In this document: one piece after another, positions 43,976 to 55,108 of the stretch | How positions within the stretch are numbered: the stretch's first letter is position 1 | Layout of the letters: every line of letters begins with the position of its first letter | Assembly (NCBI GenBank): GCA_051530055.1 | Contig: CM121341.1 | Location: 18,662,001 to 18,726,000 of the forward strand | Direction of reading: 5' to 3' | Source: Neoechinorhynchus agilis | Taxonomy: Eukaryota; Acanthocephala | DNA: 64,000 nt | Program-made: the position numbers and the translations under genes | The notes under the pieces: generated by a model | The model's input: the letters and a program-made list of their open reading frames with translations, nothing else | What the model was told of the DNA's origin: nothing | The model's database searches: none

Positions 43976-44439
43976 AAGATATTTGATTGTTACTTCATTC
44001 TATTTCTGTTATATACGATTAAACTTAACTGTGGTAAAATATATCAAATAAGTTTTAAGAATAAAAACATTTTAAGTTTTGTTAGATTCTATTGTGTGGA
44101 ATGAAATTTTGATTAAACTGACCTACACATGAATTAGCTGCAAAGGATCCCGCGTGCAATAAGTTAAAGACGCCTGGTGAGCGCAGAACATCGATTCCTA
44201 CTGTCCCGGATGAACACCCGAACGTCGAGATCTAGTCGAACGTTGAGATCTAGTCGATTAGATTTATTTACAATACCTCGAGCAGGCATTAACAGGGAAG
44301 TGAAAAAATTTTCTTCGGAAACAAAAACTTACAAGCAATTGTGTTATCGTTAATCACACACCAAATCAAAATCACAACAGCCACCAAATCGTTCGTATCG
44401 GTCAACACCTTGTCCCCCACGATCAACGTCGTCACACGT

Positions 44440-46700
44440 CCCCTCTTCCTCCTCGGCTTCATCTAAATCCTCCACCTCCTCTCTAGCACCCCGTACTGCT
44501 AGAAAAACCATAAACCCCTACCATCCTTCTACGATTACGTTTCAACGTTAGCGCCATCAAAACCTACCACCTTCTCTCCTGTACACCGATTTTCTAGTAA
44601 AAAGCACACACTCCTACCATCCTTCAACGACTACGTTAAGCATCCCTCGCCTCGTAAATTAACTCCTCCTAAACCCCTCTCATCCTTGCCACCACTCATC
44701 TCTCATCTGCCTAAAACCACTATTCCGCACCCTACCAAATCTGGAAATTTTCGCTTCGCCCCTCAGAAGCGAAAAACACCTTGGACGCGAACACTACCTC
44801 ACCTCTTACCACCACCTTTTCAACTCCCAATATCCTCTTCCCCCCGAGTTTATCCCGCATGCACAGTTCCCACCTCTATGGTCCCTACACTCAAATCACC
44901 CCTTACAACAGTGTCTACCCACGAACCATCGGTCAACTCCCATCCCTTCTTTCTGTGCGCAGCTTCAACCCTCTCCGTCCGTGTCCACCCCTCGTGTCCC
45001 TTCTAAACATCCCTTTCCAATAATCTCTTATTCTAACATCCGCAGCCTCCTCCCCAAACTGGATGAGCTCCATATAGTTGCCTCCTCTTGCAACGCCGAC
45101 ATCCTTGTAATTACGGAAACATGGCTCTCACCCACAGCAAATTATTTGCTTTCCTTCCAAACTTTCAAGCTTTTCACCTCACTAGGGACTTCCGAAACGG
45201 GGGAGGCATATCGATCTTCATCCGCGCCTCTCTCCCTTACCATTGCTCTTCACCCTATCTTTTCATCTCCTACGATCTTGAATGGCTTCACATCCAACTT
45301 CATCTCCCCCCTCCGCAATGGCCAACGTGAGATCTCTACCGCTGGCCTTTATCGCCCTCCTTCCTCAAACATCCCCAACACACTTCAACAAATAGACCAC
45401 CTATTTACTGACCTACTTTCCACTTCCTCAAATCACTTCATCATATTGGGCGATTTTAACAAACTGCCGATCCCGCCCTCGCTCTCTCATCTTTCCCAAC
45501 TCGTTTTGATAAAATTTTCTCAAACATCAGGCAATATTCGTGCACTACCAAACTTCCCCCGATCGCCTCGTCGGACCATTGTTCCGTCCTTCTCTCCCCC
45601 ACATCACCTCAAAAACGTTCCCTTTCCGTCCCGTACGTTGTCTGGGATAAGCGTGATCATCATACCCGCGCCTTTACTGCATGTACCAATTCTCTTATCA
45701 CGCAAAACCACCCTACCATCTTTGGCCCCGACCCCTCGATTGTAATGAGCTTTTTGTTAAATCTAATATAATCTGCGATGAAGGCCTCCTTTCCTCGCAA
45801 AACAATACGAATCTCGAACCGCGACCCTCCATGGTTCTCGCCTTTTCTAAAAACCCTTCAAATCCAGGTCACCAAAGCTTTCCGCTCAGGCAATCCTACT
45901 TATCCCTCCCTCCACTCCACACTGACAAAACGCACCTGTATAGTCCGCAAATTATTTTTCTCATCTCGTCTCTCATCCGTTCCCAATCGAAATTTGTGGC
46001 GTAAAATAAAAATGTCACTGGTATTGGTAGATCTACCCCCTCCCCCTCTCCCAATCCAACGCTCCTCTTCTCTCCGAATACTGGGCGTGATTTTACAAGA
46101 AAACCTTAAGTGGGATGCCCATATTTCATTTACATTCTCTAAAGCAAACCCTCGTCTTTACCTCCTCAAACTCCTCCGGCGTCTCGGCGTTTCCCCTAAA
46201 CATCTTGCCCACTTTTATCTCTCTGTCATCCTCCCTATCGTTACATACGCCTACCTCACTTTCGTCGCCCTTTCCACCAATGCTCTCCATTCCCTCAAAA
46301 CCTTCCACAAGGGAGCAGCGAGAATATGCGGGACTTAACTCCCTCCCCTCGACGCCCACCTCCACTCCATTTTCTCCAAGGCGCCCGCCGTCTTCTTCAA
46401 CCCCTCCACAATTTTCTTTCCTCATCTCTAAATACTCGTCCCTAGTAAACACCCGGAACCCCAACCTTTTTCATCCCCCCTCGCTCGTACCACCCTCTAC
46501 CAAAAATCTTTCTTCCCTCAAGCCCAATCTTTCCTTAATAACCGGATAACAAGGAAAGACTCCTAATCTGTCATCTCCTTTACAAAGCCTCCGATCCCAC
46601 ATCAACACCCCTTCAAAAACCAGTCCCACTTCCCTTGCCTGCAACATCCGTCATCCATACACCGTTTAGCAAAGATAGATGGTGACAAGTGTGTGGATCC
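44440..46700 (+). mobile_element. LINE (CR1/L2-like) with AP-endonuclease, RT core deleted
   Basis: A C-rich N-terminal region runs from about 44.4 kb. It is followed by AP-endonuclease motifs in several frames: YSNIRSLLPKLDELHIVASS, ADILVITETWLSP, GGGISIFIRASLPY, GLYRPPSSN and FIILGDFN. A later block has IRISNRDPPWFSPFL. After about 46.0 kb it jumps to the post-RT segment SLRILGVILQENLKWDAHIS and a FHKGAARICG motif. The RT catalytic region is therefore missing, an internal deletion, and at least three frame changes occur in the endonuclease. The coding strand is very rich in C and T. Confidence 0.8.
44500..44645. repeat. Two imperfect direct repeats inside the LINE 5' region
   Basis: CTCCTACCATCCTTCAACGA (44608-44627) and the similar CCCTACCATCCTTCTACGA (44516-44534) head two roughly 90-bp imperfect direct repeats, each preceded by a CTAG(A/T)AAAA segment. 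This is internal duplication in the leader of the 44-kb LINE. Confidence 0.5.
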
Positions 46701-46789
46701 TGCACTTTTTACATAAATAAACGTGTTTATATCTCCGTGGGTGCTTGTTTATAACGAGAAAATTAAGCTAACAAGACACTTAAACAAAC

Positions 46790-46832
46790 TTGATAAAGGC
46801 ACGATATTGTGCCGAAATATCGGATTTAATAC
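46790..46832 (+). repeat. Retroelement tail motif, hammerhead-like
   Basis: TTGATAAAGGCAC, a 6-nt loop, GTGCCGAAA and ATCGGATTTAA. GGCAC/GTGCC forms a perfect 5-bp stem between TTGATAA and GAAA. It matches the motif at 21.78 kb. It follows the LINE remnant at 44.4-46.7 kb and may be its 3' end or a separate insertion. Confidence 0.45.
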
Positions 46833-47399
46833 ATTCCTTCAATTTTTATGCAGCCATGAACAAGCATGAATAGTTCAATCTTGAAACACCTTCGTGGGTC
46901 TCGACGGACGATAAGTGAACCGCTAACTGACGGTATACAAATCCCATTTACAGTCCAGCACCAAGTGCTTGACAAGTTGGCAGTCCGGATTCTTAAGATT
47001 ACCATCAAATGGGATACTTGAAAGCGACGAATCAGTAGTTAAAATCCAGCCACTCCCTCTTTCTGGGACCAGACGGAATGTCGAAACATACCTGGATCCC
47101 ATCTCAGCTGCCCGTGGTGTCATGGACTCAGATACATCCTGATGAAGCACAGTGGACAAGCGTCGCGAACCCAACTCTAGACGACTTCAACGAATGTCTC
47201 CACACTTCAAAGTCCACTGGTAATGCTGCGGAGGTGATGAGAGCAGGGCTGGTTGCTACCTCCATAACCCACAATCACACACTGTCCCATGCGATCCACT
47301 CCATTTACTTAAATGAACACACGATGATGTTCGGCGTTTAAACGTCACTTTGAATGTAACATCTTCACTATACGATTACTGCTCCATATCCCACTATGG

Positions 47400-49540
47400 G
47401 TGTGTTCCTTAGTCTTTCGCTTCTGGGCTCCGGTGCTTCTTGTTGAGATTTTGATCAATCCAATCTGATGAGCAAATCAGCCTTCTCCTGTTGTTGCTCT
47501 TCTTAGTACTTCCTTATCTTAGGATCCTCTTCATCAATCGCCTCTTCTTTTACCTTCCCTTCATCCTCCTCGTGCCCTGCTGATTTCTCTGCACTACATC
47601 TTTCGGATGTTCCTGTAATACATTGTTCTCAGTCCGTTCACGCTTACTCAAAAAATCACTATGAATCCTATTTTCTTTTCCATATTAATCTTGAACTCCG
47701 TATGACAATTGTCCGGTTCGGCGGTGATCGACAACACCTTCTTTCCACGTGTATCCCGCCCAGCCTTGAAACAACACCTTATCATCCGGCTTAAACTGTC
47801 TCACCTTTTTATTTTCCTGTGAACTATTTCCTCTCCTCTCGATTTATCCTCTTCTCGGCCTGAGATTGTCCCAAAACATCGGTAATCTTCGGTTAATCAA
47901 CACCTCAGACAGTGACTTCCTTGTTTTTGAGTGAGGTGTGTTTCGATGCATGAACGGAAAATGTTGCAGTCTCGTCTCAGTGATCTTACCGAACTGGTCC
48001 ATCGTCCGCCTTTTCAAAGTCCCCACCATTCACTCTGCTAAAGCATTGTTCTGCGGATGATATGGACTCGAACGAACTAACACAAGGTGACGTTCAGCAT
48101 TTTTGTTTCGCAATGATCACTCGTACGGATTCCTCGTTATTATCAATCTCGATATCAGTAACTAACGAATTGAATCCGGTTGTAGCCGGTTGCGGCCTTC
48201 GCGGACGTTTGTGTGGAACCTGACGGATATTAGTAGTATCGAACTGAACTAAGCTACTATTGATGGGCGCCATTAGCGAATCGAAGTGGTTGGTTAGTAG
48301 CTTTCCGAGATTTTGTACAGCAGAGCTGATTCTAAGTCGACCATTTACAAAATTTTGGCGTTAAATTGCTCCATCATTCGATCCAAATTGTCTCGTTGGA
48401 CATCCGAAGATCTTGTAACAGCTATACTTGTTTATACGAACGGTATCGGCGTCTGCACGTGATGAGATTGGTTCGAAGGAGAAGTCGTATTTGTGCGGTT
48501 TTCCCATGCCGTGCCAACGTTGGCTGCAGCTAGTTGCTTCTGTTGAGCCCAGAAAACGTACTTCTTAAATTCACCACATGATTTAGCGAACGTGTAGTGA
48601 CCGATTTGACCGCAATTAGCACATCTCCGGGTACTTTTCCGACAATTATCTGCAGTATGCCCCAGTGCACAGAATGGGCACGGATTTGCTTATTAGGGCA
48701 TTTCTGCGTTCAGTGGCCCCATTGTTCACATTTGTTACATCGCGGATAATGAAAATCATCGAAATGAGATATCTCATTCGCTATAACTTTTATATGCATA
48801 GCCTGGAAAAAACAACTTTAGTCGTGAGATCGTCCCTGATGTGGGCAGGAGCCTTTACTACGGCCCGTGGAATCGGGGCGTTCGTTTTGCTCGGCTTCAG
48901 AAAAAAAATATTTGACAGTTGAATTCGTTTTCGAACTCCTTACGATCAGCTGTATCGATATGAGGAGACAATCTTGAGACAATGAACGCCGAATCATAGT
49001 TTCCGATCGATAGGGAGATTCCTGTCATGTCGCAATTCTTGACGACGAACTCCTTAAACTGCTCAAGAAGATTTTTGTAGACAAAGTGTATTTTTAGCTT
49101 TACGCCACAGTATGAAATCGACCGAACCTGTTCATGATCGTCTTTGATTTTTTTTAGGCATGGCGATAGCAATCTCGAGTGCAAGTTTTCTCGTGGCAGA
49201 ATGGGTTTTCAATCGATGAAGGCCACATGTGGCCATCTTTTGGTAGGACGATCGATGTAGCAGCAATCGTCATTTGAATTGGGTTGCATCTTGTCCGATG
49301 AGACAGGAGTCGGATCGGAACAATAAGGTTGAGGAATGGGAGGTCGTTTGCCACCCTCCGCCGCCATAACAGGTTGCGAAACCATGACACAACTTTTAAG
49401 ATGGCATGCGTTTTTTTGTATTCGATTTTCAAAAAGCTTTATTGAACGCGTCGTACAATTATAAACGAAATACATCCGGTCGAGAAAATAGCTAACAAAA
49501 TCAACAAATATCGAGAAAATAGCTGACAAAATCAACAAAT
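47400..49540 (-). mobile_element. Ty3/gypsy-type retrotransposon fossil
   Basis: On the minus strand, CCHC zinc-knuckle sequences of a nucleocapsid region lie near 48.6-48.75 kb. A Gag-like region lies upstream of them (to about 49.5 kb), and a piece of the integrase C-terminal half lies at 47.84-48.06 kb. Most of the pol region between them is missing. It is broken in many places and clearly old. A related Gag remnant lies at 52.8-54.2 kb. No terminal repeats were identified. Confidence 0.6.
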
Positions 49541-49602
49541 AATAAAGACATTCGGTTGAGCAAACCGATTCCGCCAGCTGGATTTGTACATTTCGTAGTT
49601 GT

Positions 49603-49835
49603 GCGGAGGTGGTCCAGTAGACTCGTGCCCCGGATACCTATTTCAGGGTCAGGAGTTCGAATCCACGATCGCTAATGACGCACAACCAAAGGGGACGAAA
49701 TACCGCTGAAGGGAGGAAACTCACTGATGAGTCCCGCCCCTGGAGGTATCTGAGGATCCGGAGAAATGCACGAACTCTTAACTTTTCATCCGAGTTAAAG
49801 AGGTAACATCACTTCTCTGATGTAAAATAAAAAAC
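49603..49835 (+). mobile_element. tRNA-derived SINE
   Basis: The head contains an A box TGGTCCAGTAG (49610-49620) and a B box AGTTCGAATCC (49654-49664) at pol III spacing. The body follows, with GGGGACGAAATACC, CTCACTGATGAGTCCC and GGAGGTATCTGAGGATCCGG, and the tail is an A-rich run (AAAATAAAAAACAAAG) near 49.83 kb. Related bodies occur at 59.53-59.71 kb (minus) and 60.50-60.70 kb (plus). The body carries hammerhead-like sequence blocks. It is not a functional tRNA gene, because the acceptor stem does not close. Confidence 0.75.
49724..49754 (+). ncRNA. Hammerhead-like catalytic blocks in the SINE body
   Basis: CTGATGA (49724-49730) and GAAA (49697-49700) are both present. Stem II can form from GGGAC (49692-49696) and GTCCC (49731-49735), stem III from ATACC (49700-49704) and GGTAT (49745-49749), and stem I from CTCA (49720-49723) and TGAG (49751-49754). 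A NUH cleavage triplet AUC sits at 49748-49750. The linear order makes all three helices cross, so a single unit cannot fold as a normal hammerhead; two tandem units could. Confidence 0.35.
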
Positions 49836-50038
49836 AAAGTTCCTCCGACCGCCGAAATTGCTAATGCACATCAATAGTCATATATATACATCCGGCATCA
49901 ACAAATAAAAAAATAAAGGAGCTTTTGGTGATTCGTGCTACATTGCAGCATCCAATTTTAAGAATTTACGTAGATTAACAAACTCTTGTAAATCATAGCA
50001 GAAAATTTAGAAATACGTGGGCTGGATTTTTTCTTCTG

Positions 50039-50530
50039 ATGATTGAAGATCCCCTTGCTGGAAATATTCCATTTAAAATTTTCTTAGTCAAAATAATAAT
50101 GAGAGCTTACGAGAAGGCCCGGAAGGGTTGTTCTAGTGATAATTCTTCTATTGCCATACCAAATAAGGTACAAAACCAATCTTACTTGAAGAGTACGCCT
50201 TCCAACTGGTTTACAAAAGGACTGCTGAATAAAGAAACAACAGAATTTTTTGTGTTAACTGCTATTTTAGTTGATAATTGGAAGAATGACCATCTTATAA
50301 AAGGAGTTCGTTTGTTTTGACGCGAACTTTCGTGTAATAAAAGATTGCTTGATACGATAATAAGAGGGTCACAGAAAAAACCCATCAATCTTTACGAAGA
50401 AAGATTAAAAAGTATAACTTTAGATCCGCCTATAAAATTTGTTCCAGAGGTTGAAGACACTGAACTAGAAACAAATGAGATTATGCCTAAGAGTTGTTGT
50501 GATTGTACTGGATGGCACGAATTACTTTGA
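50039..50530 (+). pseudogene. Unrecognised coding-like segment upstream of the 397-residue frame (copy 1)
   Basis: Open frame 50039-50320 includes IIMRAYEKARKGCSSDNSS and SYLKSTPSNWFTKGLLNKET. After one in-frame TGA it continues as RELSCNKRLLDTIIRGSQKK to 50530. The composition is coding-like on both sides of the stop. Compared with copy 2, this copy lacks 23 nt just after the ATG region. It may be the 5' exon set of the downstream gene or a decayed neighbour. Confidence 0.4.
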
Positions 50531-50996
50531 TAAGGATGCTATCCTAGTGGAAAGTTTGGTATTATTGAATGACAACGTTTTAGCTCATTTTGTAGGACAG
50601 TCATTTAACGATTTTCCTTGAAATAAAATCGTGCGAAAGGCAAAAAAACTTTATGAAAACAGAAATTACGGCTCAAAAACGAGAGGAAAAGTTCTGACTA
50701 ATACTTGATCTAAAAGCAACAAATTCGTGACAAATCCTCAAGGCCAAATATCACGAAATCGATTGGCAAAATTTCACAAATATTTACACTAAAAATTATA
50801 TGTGATTTATTGCTTCCAATGTGTATTACAAACAATATCGATCACCTAAATATTGATTGTTTTCTTACGACCATGTTGCGCAAAGCATTTATCCTAGGAA
50901 TATTGGCGAACCCTCTAATCCATATTGGCCATTCCCGAATCTCCGACTACTCTCTTCATCATTTTCAAACGCTACTGTCGCACATTTCAGTAAACA

Positions 50997-52190
50997 ATGA
51001 ATTTAAAAGGCGTCGGCAAAACAGATTCGTCTAAAAATGTACCAATAAAAACCGAAGCTCGTAAAAGTGGTACTAATAAAGACATTAGCGAGTTGGCACC
51101 ACGGGATAAACATTTAAAATTTGCAAGTCGAAAGGTAAAGACAGAAACGTTTTACGATTCGACGAAAAGATACATTGAAGTGTACAACGAAGAAGATGCG
51201 CAGCGAGTAATAGGAAAGCTCCGATTGTATTCAGAACAAGAAAATGCTGAAAAAATGAAGCATTATCTTGAAATTGTAAAGAACTCGCGGCTTGTATACG
51301 ATATAGCGATGGCGACCTGTGGAGTCAATTGGTTGAGAGATAAGTTTTACAAATACCTGTTTGTCTGCTACGAGTTACCTGATTGGCTTAACGATAGTGA
51401 AATTCCAGAGCAATTGTCCGTTGTTAAGATTCCAGATGCTCGAGAGTCTTATATTGCGGACATTGATCCGACGGCAAGACCTGCTGAGCGTACGTTGAAA
51501 AGAATTTCGGCTCGCGAGTACATAAAGCTTGCACAAATTAAGTGCCCGATTGAAACTTCAACTTCTTTTAAAGATCCATATGAGGACGATGACTGCGAAA
51601 TCTACAATATTGATCAAGTTAGAAAGAAACCTTCTCAGGATTTCATAAAAGATATAGAAGAGAAACTAACAAGGATTGACGTGGAAAAAATTCAACCATT
51701 TAGATTTATTGATATTCTAAGGCAAAAGAAAGATCTATCGTATGGAGATAAACTCTTCATTCGGGAGTATGATCGAAGACAAAAGGAGGCTGAAAAGGAA
51801 AGGCTGCTTAAAGAGAACGATAGGCTCATAATGGAATGCACCATTCGAAAATATAAATACGATGCCAATGGTGTCAATGCAAGAGAGCTCGATCCAAGAG
51901 TTGCGGAGGAGAAGCAAAACTTCGACAATTTTACGAATAATGTGAAGACGTATATCTACGACGGTGGATTCCCGATAACAAGAATAATCGAATATATGAC
52001 CGACTTTTGCGATTTATCTGAGATGCTGACATTTGAGAACAACAACCCAAATTTGGAAAAAGACCTCCAGCTCTTGTGGAAACGGAGATGCAAACTAGAT
52101 TACGATATGGAGATGCCAACAAAGGGCAATTGTTGGAAAGCGACCTATATTAACCACTGGCGCTTCTTACATTCAACTAACGAAAATTAA
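50997..52190 (+). CDS. Unrecognised 397-residue protein (duplicate copy 1)
   Basis: A long uninterrupted frame starting MNLKGVGKTDSSKNVPIKTE. It is charged, mostly helical and lacks signal peptide or membrane segments. A likely coiled coil lies around residues 245-290 (DRRQKEAEKERLLKENDR). Other marked blocks are RYIEVYNEEDAQRVIGKL, WLRDKFYKYLFVCYELPDWL, RTLKRISAREYIKLAQIK and the C-terminal CWKATYINHWRFLH. No enzyme motif is evident and I do not recognise the family. Copy 2 at 62518 differs by a single residue. The start is the first ATG after several stops and lies just after a TTTCAG (50984-50989), so an upstream exon is possible. Confidence 0.7.
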   Translation: MNLKGVGKTDSSKNVPIKTEARKSGTNKDISELAPRDKHLKFASRKVKTETFYDSTKRYIEVYNEEDAQRVIGKLRLYSEQENAEKMKHYLEIVKNSRLVYDIAMATCGVNWLRDKFYKYLFVCYELPDWLNDSEIPEQLSVVKIPDARESYIADIDPTARPAERTLKRISAREYIKLAQIKCPIETSTSFKDPYEDDDCEIYNIDQVRKKPSQDFIKDIEEKLTRIDVEKIQPFRFIDILRQKKDLSYGDKLFIREYDRRQKEAEKERLLKENDRLIMECTIRKYKYDANGVNARELDPRVAEEKQNFDNFTNNVKTYIYDGGFPITRIIEYMTDFCDLSEMLTFENNNPNLEKDLQLLWKRRCKLDYDMEMPTKGNCWKATYINHWRFLHSTNEN

Positions 52191-52779
52191 TCCGTTGATG
52201 CTCCCATAATTGTCTGTGGCGGCGAAAAGGGTTATTATATTAATTCTTTTCTAGGTGCCACTGATTCCAAGAAAATGAGGGGTTCAAATAAATAGTGATT
52301 TGCCTTAATCACTAGTAAGATTCGATTGTGAAAATAATCAAGCTCCAAATAAAATTAGTTATATAGTTACTGACTTAGAATTATGATATGAGAAAAGGTA
52401 TTATAAAGTGGGTAGAATATCATCTTTTGACTAGAGCCTTGCGGTTGCCGTTCAATCGTCGGCATAAGTGTCCGAACCGAATAGGTGACAATTGTTGGAT
52501 TGAGGAATTCGCTTTTTCCTAAGAGACGATAATATGGAAATGGCAGCGACGTAGCTGGACACTTTGACTACTACCGTAAGATAGTCTGCATACCTGCAAT
52601 TTTGCACAATGAACCGTGAAGAAAGACAAAATCGAATAGGAGATAGGGGAGGTCCTCCATGGATCAAAATCTTAGAAAAATCGCCATAGAGCATAACCAC
52701 ACTGGAAAGTAAACGATTCCTTTAAATAACTTTGATTCGTGTTAAGTGAACGTTTGCTGGACGGATGTATATATTACCT

Positions 52780-54190
52780 ATAGGAACTTCTTCCCTTCAA
52801 CACAAATTGAAAAATAATTGATATAGATCTGTGTTTACGTTTTACTATGCGATCGATTTGCTAGGGTTTGAGTTGCAAAAATGACGAAATCGTCAAGCAA
52901 ATTGATAAAATTATAGGGAAAATGCTTGCGACCTTCAATTGATTTTGTTTCCTCAATGAGTCCCATGAGTCATAGGAACTCCTATCCTCCCACTTGCATA
53001 CCATTACAGCAATCTCAGGCCCGTTTTGAAATGCTATCTTCATTAATGAGGCCATTTCAGAACCAACATTAGTTTGCTCACCAATTACCATTCTAACGTA
53101 CGCTTTCTTGTCATCTGTACTGATATCGGTCGCCAACGAAACAATTTCAATATCAGTAATGTTCGTTTTTCTTGATCTAAATTTTAGCGCTTGCGAGCTG
53201 GCTGCAGTAAATGAGTCAACACAACTCAAATTACAGTTGATTGCTGCCATCAACGAATCTAAGCACTTCGAAATTCGTGCTTCTAAATGTTGTCGCAGAT
53301 CGATCGTCGGCATGATCTATGTTGAAAATTTCGTCATTTTGACATCAAGATGATTCACTCCATCGATAAAAATCTTATCCTTAGCGGAAGGCCCACGTCC
53401 ATTGATCGCTGGTGTCCTTTGCTTTGTGCGTACAGAAGCCAATGATGGAAGTTGATGCATTGCGGTGCCCTTCGTAACCTAAGCCTCCCCCTCTTTCTGA
53501 GACCAAATAGAATACGTTTTGAACTCAGCACATAATTTCGAGAATGCAGTGTCCTGCCTGACCACAATCAGTTCACATCCTAACAATTCTCAGACAGTTT
53601 TCGCTGCAATTAATTTCAGCGCATTACGGACAAATAGTGGATATAACGGGGAACCTTTGCGCCCAAAATCTCGGTTGCTGACATCCGTAGCATCGAGGAA
53701 AGTGGGAATCATCTTGCCGACTAATCTCATTGGAAATGAACTTGATTTCCATATCTTGAAAATAACAGTTTCTCGCCATAAGTGCATCTCGAATATCGAA
53801 GCCTGCTATGAACACTGCGCGTCAGATTGAGTTACTTGTTCTTTTAAATTTTAAGAAGAGCAGGACTTGCAATGGAGTTCTATTCGAAATGCTTCCTATC
53901 ACTGATATCGATATCTGGTGATAAGCTCGAAAAGATAAATGCTCATTTGTAAATTCCGTAGAAATTTCAATGCTCGTTATGTCAGGTTGCTTCGAGAAAA
54001 CAGTTGACGAACAGCTGCGCAAAAGCATCCCGCGAAATAAGAGAAAAGATTGATTCTCCCCAAGGTGAAAGGACATTGTAGTGCAATGCTTCCTTTGGAA
54101 ATATCGGATTTGATTTCAACGAAAAAATATGTGACCATCGCTTGGATGGAAACTCCAGATATTGGATATCCGAAGAAATGCACAATTTTG
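52780..54190 (-). mobile_element. Retrotransposon Gag-region fossil
   Basis: The minus strand carries Gag-like segments related to those of the 47.4-49.5 kb fossil, including a shared FxKxCxEFKxYxxWxQ-type block. No pol genes or terminal repeats are seen. It is broken in many places and old. Confidence 0.5.
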
Positions 54191-54384
54191 TAGTTGAAGT
54201 GCCGTCACAATTTAGGTAGTATTTGGTTGGACGAAGGAGGAAAAAGGAGTCTCATGAGAATTTGGTAGCTGTTTGAAAATCCAAGCCAACTATTCAAAGT
54301 TAATGCGCATTGAATGATTAAAACAAAAAAATTATAAGTTTAACATCGTTATGCGCTGCTTCTAAATATTCTGATTTGGGACAT

Positions 54385-54570
54385 TCCATTCCTCGCCTTA
54401 TTAGTTTTCCTTCTTAACATGAAGCCACGCCGATCTCTCATAGAGTCTAAGTGATTCAATCGCTTCTTTGATGTAAGAAATCGGGTCTAAGTAATTCAAT
54501 CACTTTTCTGATGTACGAGATTGGTGTGACTTCATGCCAAGAAGGATAAACTAAAAGACGAGGAAAGGAT
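54385..54570. mobile_element. Miniature inverted-repeat element, about 175 bp
   Basis: The left end (CCTCGCCTTATTAGTTTTCC, then TTCTTAACATGAAGCCACGC and CGATCTC) is the imperfect reverse complement of the right end, read from 54564 back to about 54516 (CCTCGTCTTTTAGTTTATCC, then TTCTTGGCATGAAGTCACAC and CAATCTC). The inverted repeats are about 48 bp. The interior is two tandem copies of a 38-bp unit beginning GTCTAAGT(G/A)ATTCAATC. No coding capacity. Confidence 0.75.
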
Positions 54571-55108
54571 GCCCTAAATCTGAATCACTATAACCGGCTT
54601 GCCAGTGAAAAACATTTAAGAGCTCCTAAATATCACGGCGCACTCTGAAGCGCTGGATTCCTCGTTGGCATTAAATGCTTTTCCTCTACGTATAATTCAA
54701 ATTCAATCAAACTTGAGAGTTTCCGAGATGGTGACCACCAACAAATCCTGAATCGACCGAACTAAATTTGTTTAATATAAAAAAATTTCTTTTTGAACGT
54801 TGCAATTTTCCGAAGTTTCCTGCTTTCGTCTACAGACCGCTCAGCGTCTTCGACTTGTCCGTACTTCATTTGCGGGGATGCTTTAAGCATGAGTTTGACT
54901 TGCATTTCGACTAGATCGTCTTCGGTAGCCTATTGGGCCGCTAGCAATTGCATGTGAGAAGTTGAAGTACTAAATTTTGCCCTTTTCGTTTTTGGCTGTT
55001 TTGAGCAATCCTCGCTGAAACCTACAATGCTCAGAGGAACTCCTCTTTTTCTTGATTGAATTTTGCTCACAAAAATTATTAACTTACTCGATAGAAAATA
55101 GTGATGCC

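Larger units (their letters stand above)
49985..52447 (+). repeat. Segmental duplication, copy 1
   Basis: This 2.46-kb segment recurs at 61490-63968 in the same orientation. By eye I count about a dozen substitutions plus a few indels, nearly all in the first 700 bp. It ends with CTTGCGGTTG in both copies, after which flanks diverge. No terminal repeat or target duplication is visible, so it looks like a genomic duplication and not a transposon insertion. Confidence 0.9.

Noticed and set aside
49603-49675. Genuine tRNA gene
   Set aside because: A and B boxes are present, but the acceptor and anticodon stems do not form. The sequence continues into a repeated body with an A-rich tail, so it is a SINE head.
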